A stretch of DNA of 64,000 bases from Oenanthe sinensis (taxonomy: Eukaryota; Streptophyta; Magnoliopsida; Apiales; Apiaceae), in NCBI GenBank assembly GCA_028671895.1, contig CM053798.1, forward strand, positions 12,367,501 to 12,431,500. Direction: 5' to 3'. Shown here one piece after another: positions 56,818 through 64,000 of the stretch; position 1 is the first letter of the stretch; each line of letters begins with the position of its first letter. Under the pieces are notes generated by a model, which was given only the letters and a program-made list of their open reading frames with translations, searched no databases and was not told the DNA's origin. Position numbers and translations under genes: made by a program.

Positions 56818-57104
56818 TAGGAATTTGAGATTTTAATTGAAATTTATAAAAGATTTAGGGTCGTTCAACCCATATTTATTGTAAATTTGTAATAAAAATA
56901 TGATAATTATAATTTTTTTTAATATCTTAACTTTTTTTTAAAAAAAATTATCGATTTTTGACCGTTTCAATCAATTTTTTCCGTCTCACCCGATTTTTGA
57001 CTGAATTTTAAAAAAAATGTTCTTTGACCCGATGTCCGATTAATCGAAACGAGACCCATACATCTATCGATTAATCAGAAAAGACGTTGTCTTTTAGAAC
57101 ACTG
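56477..57104. mobile_element. hAT-type MITE 2 (628 bp)
   Basis: The ends GGGTGTTCTAAAA and TTTTAGAACACTG are inverted repeats (CAGTGTTCTAAAA type). Flanks GTTTAAAC (56469-56476) and GTTTTAAC (57105-57112) match at seven of eight bases. It contains a TA dinucleotide run at about 56777-56812. No coding capacity. Confidence 0.75.
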
Positions 57105-57170
57105 GTTTTAACTAATAAATCAAGAGTAATATACATTTTTTATATAGAATATGTAAAAATGAGTACTACC

Positions 57171-57780
57171 TAGGGATGTTTATCGGACCGCCCATATCGC
57201 ATAAACCGCCCACACCACACCAAACCACACCACAAAATGCGGTTTTTAATTTTGGTAGTGTGGTTGCGGTTTGAATTTTTTGCAAACCGTACGGTGCAGT
57301 ACGGGTTGTGATTTGATATTTAAGTAATGCGGTTCAAACTGCATCGCAATTATATATATAATATAAATTGTATATTATTATAATTTATATATTGATATTT
57401 TATACATATATTATATATATATATATATAAAATCATATGGGTTTCAGTTGTATTTTCAAATTTGTATTCTGTTTTCTAGTTTTTCAAGTTTATAATTTAA
57501 CTTCTAAAAATCCTCTAACTTTTATTTTTTCGCTTAAAATTTATAATTGTTATTGTAACTTTCAATTTTACAATTTATTGTATGTTTTATATTGACATTA
57601 TTAGATCGCACAAACTGGATGGCACAAAAACGCATTTATGTAGTGTGTTTTACGCGGTTTTTGAGTTACGCAATACGGTAACCGCAATACGGTTGCGGAT
57701 GCAGTTGCAGCTAGAGAAAAACCACACTTATACGGTTTAGTTCGAGAAAAACCATACAACCCGCACGACCAACATCCCTA
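57171..57780. mobile_element. hAT-type MITE 3 (610 bp)
   Basis: TAGGGATGTTTATCGGACCG at the left pairs with the right end, whose reverse complement is TAGGGATGTTGGTCGTGCGG. The flanking 8-mers GTACTACC and CTACTAAC match at six positions. Inner CGGTTTGCGGTT-like blocks are also complementary between the halves. Confidence 0.85.
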
Positions 57781-57840
57781 CTACTAACTAAACTTTTCAC
57801 TTGAGAGATGGTTGGAGAACATAGAGCAATATAATTTATA

Positions 57841-58095
57841 ATCCCTCTAGCTCATTTTATCTGTTTTATTTGATTTTTTATGATTATATTGACTAAATTT
57901 TAATTGATAATTAAAAATTATTAGTTTCTAATTTTAAAAAATTGAAAATTTGATTTTAAAGTAAATTACATATACTTTCTAAAAATTTAAATTTTATAAC
58001 TTTTTCAAATATATAATATATGTGATATTCCATCAAAATTAGGTCAATTTGACCAAAAAGAGTCAAACATGACATATAATTTGGGATAGAGGGAG
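57841..58095. mobile_element. Stowaway-like MITE (255 bp)
   Basis: Flanked by TA on both sides (57839-57840 and 58096-58097). It starts ATCCCTCTAGCTCATTTTAT and ends GGGATAGAGGGAG, imperfect inverted repeats of the CTCCCTCC family. AGTCAAACATGAC and neighbouring blocks pair within it. Confidence 0.8.
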
Positions 58096-58097
58096 TA

Positions 58098-59119
58098 ATA
58101 TTTTATTAAAACTGAAATTTGATAATTGATAGTCCGTCTGAGTGGATTGGTTGATTAATTAATGATTTTAATTTATTAACATTGATTTTCTTACTAAAAT
58201 ATATCTTTAAAAAATTAAAATATATCTCTAAACAACATTTTGAGTAGTTTATATAGTTTTTTTAACGAAAATATTATGCATTTTAATGAAAAGACTAGAC
58301 GGACAAATAAACGAACTAAACAAATAGCCATTTTGTTTCCGGATCGCTTAACTTATCGAATAAAAATATTCTTTGAACTAAATAAGATTACAATAGTTTT
58401 CTGTTAAATCCAACCTACACCATCCCTGAAATGAGTAACATCACAATTGACCTTTCCTCGTGTATTAGTTTAATATTCAGAACTTTCAATTGCACCAACT
58501 CAAATTGGAGAGACTAATGCCCCCATAATATAAACAATCTTCCGTTGTGAAAGGTGAATTTTTGCGATTTTCACCACCGACTCAGCCTCGATACGGGCTT
58601 TCCAGATCTCCCAAAGCACCAATTAAATCATTTTCACCCAAAAATATATCAACCACTTAAAATAGAGGAAAAAAATACCCAAAAAAAAAATGGGTACATC
58701 AACAATCCTCACAAGACAAGGATGGATTATTGAAGGAAAGATAAAAATTACAATGACTAGATCCGAGAAAGTAAGACAAAATTGAATTTGTGAGAAGAAA
58801 GAACGCTTAATTGGTGAAAAAAAATTACATGTTTTTTGTGGCCCATAGATATAATTGGTGGTCGACTCTCATCGGCTATATAGGGTTGGAGGTCGACTAT
58901 ATTACTCAAGATGTTAATTAAGTTAGTATTTTATATAGTTAATTATTAAATAAAATACATCTTTAAATAAAACTCAAAAGCATTATTATTCATTTAAAAT
59001 GTAAATAAAATTTATAAAAAATTAATATAAAAATATTTAGACTGGTAATATTTTAGATTATTGTTAAATTAATTCAATATTATATAAATAAAATATTTAA
59101 AAAAATGTGATAACCGTTA
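58098..59119. other. No gene seen
   Basis: 58400-58870 is less AT-rich and unlike its neighbours, but no frame, splice pattern or element end is convincing. The rest is AT-rich. Confidence 0.4.
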
Positions 59120-59231
59120 TAAATTTGACCACGTGTTTCTGTTATAAACATCGACCGTGTTTTCTTTTGAGGGTATTATAGACCGACATCGATATTGTTA
59201 AACAAATTAGTATATGTTTGTCTTTATATAT
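59120..59231 (+). promoter_or_regulatory. Orphan copy of the bHLH promoter module
   Basis: It matches 60050-60160 almost throughout: AAATTTGACCACGTGTTTCT, AACATCGACCGT, TTCTTTTGAGGGTATTATAG, ACCGACATCGA, TTTGTCTTTATATATA. It holds a CACGTG G-box (59130-59135) and a TATA-like end about 90 bp further on. No gene follows before the second copy. Confidence 0.7.
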
Positions 59232-59424
59232 ATAAAAACAAAATTTAAATATATATATGATGTAATATATATTTTTTTATTTGCATTTAATTAAACATCT
59301 AATCTAGATAATTGAAACTTAATAATTAATTGGATTGTATTGAATTGAAAAAATTAGGCTTTTTGAGAGTGTTTCCCGAGTTCCCCATTAATAATGAGTT
59401 TCTATTTTAAGCTTAGCATATATA

Positions 59425-59700
59425 TCTAACTTATATCCCGTGCAATCAATTTTTTAATATTGTAATATTTTTATTTTCATATTTTTTTATATAATTTTAT
59501 TTTTATTTTTATAATAATAATTTAAACTTTAGTTAATATTATATATAAATATTTTATATAATTTTTATATACTTTATTTGTATACGTATTTTAACAGGAT
59601 AATGTGTGTGTTTTGTTTAAAGATGTAGTTTAGTTAGACAATTTATATAAGATGTGTTTTAGTTAGAAGATTAATATTTAAAAATTAGGTAGGTGCAAGA
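59425..59700 (-). repeat. Helitron-3'-end-like repeat
   Basis: TTATATCCCGTGCAATCA at the low end, and TTTTAACAGGATAATGTGTG then GATGTAGTTTAGTTAG further in, parallel the Helitron-like element at 3744 (TTATATCTCGTGCGAT.., TTTTAATAGAATAATG.., GATGTATTTTAGTTAG). The starting terminus was not located. Confidence 0.45.
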
Positions 59701-60049
59701 ATAACTAGCCCAAATACCGACCGCGATGGACTATCAAATTTTTAATGTTTTTGGCTTTAATAATATAATATGGATATATATTACTTTAATTGTTATGTTT
59801 AAAATATAACTTTTATTTAAAATTTAATGACAAATGACTCTCTGGTAAAAATTGACCAATATTTGTGAAGGGCACTGAAAGGCGGAAAACATGTTGGGGC
59901 GAAAAAAAAGTGAGGAATGCAAAATGTATATTTATAGTACCAACTGCAATGCAATTTGTATAATAATTTTAAACATCATAATGTAAATACAACTTGAACC
60001 CTATTCAGGGAGTGCAATAGACAACCAGAGATATTTCGGAGATCTTTTA

Positions 60050-60347
60050 ATAAATTTGACCACGTGTTTCTGTTACAAACATCGACCGTTTTTTCTTTTG
60101 AGGGTATTATAGACCGACATCGACCTTTTACAAATTAGTATGTGTTTGTCTTTATATATAGTATATACTCGTTTCTACACAACCTTGGCCATCTGTCCCC
60201 TATACAACTTGCTCTCCGGCCTTTGTTAATCTGCGTCTATATATATGAATATATGGTATAACATACCTGTTAATTGTATCTCTATTCTCTACCAAGGTGT
60301 TGTATGATTTAGATATTATATTAACAAGAAAAAGTAAATAAAATATT
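60050..60347 (+). promoter_or_regulatory. Core promoter and leader of the bHLH gene
   Basis: CACGTG G-box at 60061-60066, TATA-like TTTATATATA at 60151-60160 and a likely start about 30 bp later, leaving a leader of roughly 160 bp before the ATG at 60348. The leader holds short upstream ATGs (near 60246). The first 111 bp are a duplicate of 59120-59231. The G-box is a class of site bound by bHLH and bZIP proteins; autoregulation is possible but only inferred. Confidence 0.6.
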
Positions 60348-61803
60348 ATGAGTAGAGCAGCACCATCAGCCGCAGGAAGCATGCATAAACCAGATCGGAA
60401 GACGGTGGAGAAGAATAGGAGGATACACATGAAACATCTCTGTTGCCGCCTCACTTCTCTTGTGCCACCCCAGCATTTCAATGGCTCTAGGGTATGTATA
60501 CATAGTTATATATATTTATATTTACATTTGCACATCGATCACACTTCCCTTTATATATCATGGATACATGTATATACATCTTCATTTCTTTTTACATTGT
60601 TATCAGGGTCGGTCCTGATATTTAGATCGTATTAGCGAGAAACCTAGAATATCCTTTAGTTGTCACCATTGTTCATTAATTACTAATTCTGTAGACTGTA
60701 CACAATATACATAAGAAATATTTGAAAAGTCTTTGAATCAATTAAGAACAGATGTTATTTAGCAAGTGGAATAAAGCAACAAAGAAAGCATTGTTTTGTC
60801 CTTTTTTGGCTGACATATGAATATATGATCAGTACTATATATGATGGCTTACATATATGTCCTTAATTAAATCTGTCGTCGACTGAGGATATTACCGTAT
60901 ACACTAGTACTTAATTGGCAATGAAGCAGGCTTGGAGTAGCTTTAATTCCTTGGGAGGGGAAACCCTTCGGTAGGGATCATTACATCAAAGTTATATATG
61001 TTACCTGGACTTGGTTGTAAGTGTTATTCAAGTACTGGACTGACAACTTTTTAAAAAATTTACATGTTTTTTGTCCAAAATAAGTGTCTAAATGTACCTA
61101 CCCATATCTGAGTGTTAAATGTCGGATACAGGTACTCGTGGTAAGATGAAGTGTCCGGGTAAATAATAAAGCTAGGATTAATTCAAGGGTTTAGGTTTGC
61201 TTATTATAGAACTGATGAATCAGTTTTATTACAGTTTATGTTCTTTCATTTATGCTGATTAAATAACATTGATTGATCAGGAGATATTAACACAGCAAGA
61301 TCAGCTAGACCTGGCAGCATCTTACATTAAGCAACTGAAAAAGAGAATAGATGATCTGAAGGTGAACAAGGAAGTACTAGCTCTAATGAAGAATGGTAAT
61401 AATACCCGCTCCGTACCATCATCATCATCATCATCATTTCGAGTGCCAGTGGTAACATTAAGAGAGTCGTGTTCAAGTGATATTGAGGTGAATGTAGTTA
61501 GTGGCCTAGAGAATAACATCAGGTTGCGTGATGTTATCAGTGTTCTTCATGAAGAAGGTGCGGATGTTGTCAGCACTAATATCTCAAGGGTTGGAGATAG
61601 GGTTTTCCACACGCTCCATGCTCAGGTAGGAAGGACATTACTCTCACACTCGAACTCTTCAGTTTTATATCATATATAATTATTAATCACCATTTCTTCA
61701 GGTGAAATTCTCTAGATTTGGCGTGGACACCTCAAGGATTCTGCAGAGACTACAGGAAATGATGTGCCTTGCTGATCTTCGTGAGGATATGCAGTTAACT
61801 TGA
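60348..61803 (+). CDS. bHLH transcription factor (bHLH162-like), three exons
   Basis: Exons 60348-60491, 61281-61625 and 61702-61803 join in phase 0, each intron being GT..AG (GTATGT..CAG and GTAGGA..CAG), giving about 196 residues ending at TGA 61801-61803. Residues about 12-45 hold the basic region and helix 1 (HKPDRKTVEKNRRIHMKHLC, LTSLVP). Intron 1 falls in the loop. Helix 2 follows (LDLAASYIKQLKKRIDDLK). The C-terminal half (VVTLRESCSSDIEV.., LRDVISVLHEEGADVVS) resembles the ACT-like dimerisation region of this bHLH subgroup. It should act in the nucleus as a dimer. The family match is to plant bHLH162/bHLH118-type proteins. The basic region keeps Glu and two Arg (V-E-K-N-R-R) but has Arg where His is common, so E-box preference may be atypical. 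The start is the first in-frame ATG after the TATA region. It is the only intact host gene here. Confidence 0.88.
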
Positions 61804-62309
61804 ACATGATGACAAGTTACAAGTTCAAAATTTCGAGGTTCAAATATATTTTCTTTGGAATTGGTTGGTTGATATTTTGGCTTTAATTAATTGGTCAATA
61901 TTACAGGATGTGAAGGGTTTGAAACTTGTAAAAACCAAGGTGGGTCCTGAGTTTGTTTAATTAGAAAAAAATTATTTAATATTGTTATGATCAGTATCCT
62001 CTTTTAGTCTCTATATCAATTATCCTGTCTTTTTTTTTGTGAAATTTTAATAATGTGAATCTTAAATTGGTTTTGATTTTGACTCATTTTCAAATGTATT
62101 GAAAATGAAATTATTATTTTTAAGTCACAGACCAAATTATTTAATTATATGAACATTTTAATTCACGCAACCTACACATCCATATATTTGATTTTGAAAG
62201 GCACAGTGGAATTGCATTATTTATTCTAAATGAATAAAAAGCAAGAACAAGCTACATCATTTTCAATGAATATAATATAATTCTCTGTGCAAATACGATG
62301 TATAATTCA
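61804..62309. other. 3' flank of the bHLH gene
   Basis: Likely 3' UTR and downstream spacer. An AATAAAAAGC-type signal is near 62230. No further coding sequence. Confidence 0.5.
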
Positions 62310-62660
62310 ATATATTTATTTTGAGAACGTTTCGCGTGCCCGACATTGCCAAAGGTGTGGCCGACGATATTTTTATTTTTTTTGTCAAGGGTGTGCAGAT
62401 ATTTTCACTAGTTGTAGAGGGATTTCATTATATTTTCGTTTTTAAGTCTTCCAACGATAATTATTTGCATGTCTTTTAAAAGGTAAAAAGCTTTAGATTG
62501 CTACCATAAAATATTTAATCTAACAAGTATTTTAAAAGTACTCACAATTGGGTTTGACAATGTTTTCTTCGATCCTAGTCTATAAATAAAATTATAGAGG
62601 AAAAACAAATATGACCATTTTTTTCCTTCAAAATTTTACATTATATATCATATATATGAT
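62310..62660 (+). repeat. Duplicated bHLH 3'-flank segment
   Basis: Collinear with 55630-56100 (anchors TTTTGAGAACGTTTCG, CAGATATTTT, ATTATTTGCATGT, ATTTTACATTATATATC). The same segment therefore exists about 6.7 kb upstream without an adjacent gene. Confidence 0.5.
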
Positions 62661-63293
62661 TCGAGTAAATGGGTTAATGTGATAGTGTGGTGTCAAGTGG
62701 AGTTAGATATAAATTTTAAAAATAATAATTATTTTAGAAAAATATTAAAAAATATATAAAACCAATAATAAAGATATTACTGTATTTCAATTAATACAAC
62801 AAAAATATAATTATATCATCATGCATGATATTAAATAAAAATAAAAATCTTATAAAGAGATCAAAAATAAATATAAATGAGAAAATATAATATTAAAATG
62901 TAAACAAAAACTATTAAAAATAATCCATTTTAGTACAAATATAAATATATATTTAAACATGATATTAAATAGAACTACAAATATTATTGGAAGAAAAAGA
63001 TAAACATAAATTTAAAAAAACAATAAAAACATATATATAATAAAATATTATAAACTAATATAAATATTAATGAGAGAACAAAAATAAATGTAAATGAGAA
63101 AAGTTAAAAGTAAAATAAAAATATCAAAATACATATATTAAAATATTAAAAATACCTTGTTTTATTAAAATATGAAAATTTAATTACATAAAATATTAAG
63201 TAAAATTAAAAATAATATTGAAAGAAAAAAAGACTATAAATTAGAAAAAAACATATAAATATTAAATTAAAAACTAACGCACGGGAAATAAGT

Positions 63294-63329
<36 letters not shown>

Positions 63330-63394
63330 TACAAGATAGAGTCGACCCCTTTTTTTCTCTCTTCTCCATTCCTTTCTCTTTTTTTGCCCCATCT
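62661..63394. other. AT-rich DNA with TA/CA microsatellite
   Basis: No gene. CTAACGCACGGGAAATAAG at 63272-63290 resembles a Helitron 3' end. A TA run grading into CA occupies about 63291-63330. Confidence 0.45.
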
Positions 63395-64000
63395 TGTTAG
63401 GAATTATGTAGTTTGATGATAACTTATCACTTAGAATCATGAATTTATATTAATTTTTTGTAACTGGTCAATGAATGAGTGTTCTATAAATATCCATTGA
63501 CTAGGAAACGAATTATGTTGAGACTCATTTCATCAACTCATAATATGGATCGATATGGAGGGTGCGAGGTGCCCCAGTGGTAAGGGGCTAATGTTTTGAT
63601 CCAAAAGATCACGAGTTCGACTCTCACCGGTTACATTTAATTATCAAAAAAATATGGATTGATAGGCGGTCAATTAATAGGAATCAATATATATTGGTCA
63701 TCAACGGATGTGTATAAACAAATTGTTATCAATATAGTAAAAATTTTCTTGACTGTGAAGACTCTTAAGGAATTGTCTTTCTTGGGATAATGCAGTATAA
63801 AAGTATTACCCAATTTGTACAAGGCATAAAGGAAAGACTGAAGCAGAAGACTAGTTTAAGAATTATTTGTTTTCATTTAATTTGTTGACTAGCTCTCTGT
63901 AAAGACACTTGTAATACATAAATAAGTGTAGTAGCAAAGTAGAGCATAAAGTTTCACAAATATTCTGAGTACAATTTTTCAAGAGCTGTGAAGAAAAATT
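63395..64000 (+). mobile_element. LTR related to element B, cut by the window edge
   Basis: It begins TGTTAGGAATTATGTAGTTT GATGATAACTTA-like, closely matching the minus-strand start of the LTR of B (TGTTAGGAATCTACATGTG..). ACACTTGTAATACATAAATAAGTGTAGTAGC near 63906-63936 parallels the TATA/start block of B. It is in the plus orientation, carries a SINE at 63556-63650, and runs off the window. No purine tract precedes it, so it is a 5' LTR or a solo LTR. Confidence 0.75.
63556..63650 (+). mobile_element. tRNA-derived SINE (95 bp)
   Basis: It has a tRNA-like head with an A-box-like CCAGTGGTAAGGGGC and a B-box GAGTTCGACTC about 30 bp apart, the internal RNA polymerase III promoter. It ends in TTATC and an A run. 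The 14-bp flanks AATATGGATCGATA (63542-63555) and AATATGGATTGATA (63651-63664) are a target duplication with one mismatch. No acceptor-stem pairing is seen, so it is not a tRNA gene. Confidence 0.8.

Noticed and set aside
60200..60481. Minus-strand 93-codon frame over bHLH exon 1
   Set aside because: It is antisense to the basic region of the bHLH gene, whose splice sites and domain are clear.
63560..63640. tRNA gene
   Set aside because: A- and B-box-like elements are present, but no acceptor-stem pairing is visible, and a 14-bp target duplication plus A-rich tail identify a SINE.

Overview
This is plant nuclear DNA, almost certainly from an eudicot. The signs are a very AT-rich background, nested LTR retrotransposons with the initiator-Met primer-site type, Stowaway, hAT and CACTA elements, Helitrons, a tRNA-derived SINE, and one intron-bearing bHLH gene with GT..AG introns and plant-type protein sequence. 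I see no bacterial, viral or organellar gene organisation. The exact species cannot be read from the window.

Layout. 1-6.4 kb: old relics, namely an L1 RNase H fragment with a 43-bp-arm hairpin, a broken NLR-type leucine-rich-repeat fragment split by a MITE, a Helitron-like element, and a 5'-truncated L1. 6.7-9.7 kb: a second Helitron-like piece, a Stowaway MITE and a 1.07-kb foldback element sitting in an ATT/ATC microsatellite. 9.8-15.2 kb: LTR-like debris, one CACTA terminus carrying nine TGACGTGG boxes, and a reverse-strand Ty3/gypsy gag-protease fragment. 17.4-23.0 kb: a Tat-like LTR region followed by about 30 tandem 82-bp units, a spacer made of 80-bp and 150-bp tandem repeats, and about 13 copies of the same 82-bp unit in inverted orientation. 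23.0-51.9 kb: a nest of at least six Ty1/copia (Sirevirus-like) elements, named here F, C, A, B, D and E. 52-54.3 kb: a gag-only Ty3/gypsy relic with 66-68-bp tandem repeats. 54.3-58.1 kb: four MITEs. 59.1-61.8 kb: a duplicated promoter-like module and the only intact host gene, a three-exon bHLH transcription factor. 63.4 kb to the end: a diverged LTR of the B family carrying a SINE.

Nesting order inferred from the sequence. Element C (plus strand) was split within its RNase H by element A (minus strand; 5-bp duplication AGGCT at both outer edges). Element B (minus strand) then entered the outer LTR of A at 24470. A later deletion removed the 5' LTR of B, the start of its gag, the rest of the 3' LTR of A and some internal A sequence; the scar is near 35640. 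D was likewise interrupted by a solo LTR, E. A and B both carry, downstream of pol, an extra large ORF of the kind called env-like in Sireviruses, with a globular N-terminal part, a low-complexity middle and a coiled coil.

The most unusual signal is that each copia family carries its own short iterated motif: ATCAATTGAT-like in B, GTGTCGAATTC in A, AACCATCG in E, TATAGACTCTGA in F. These arrays lie in the same two compartments, the LTR and the spacer just after pol, although the motif sequence differs between families. In B the motif has also spread into coding linkers, where it encodes SID/STD peptides. Other highlights are the inverted 82-bp arrays, the TGACGTGG array in the CACTA end, two tiny poly(A) insertions with target-site duplications, and evidence that the bHLH gene belonged to a local tandem duplication.
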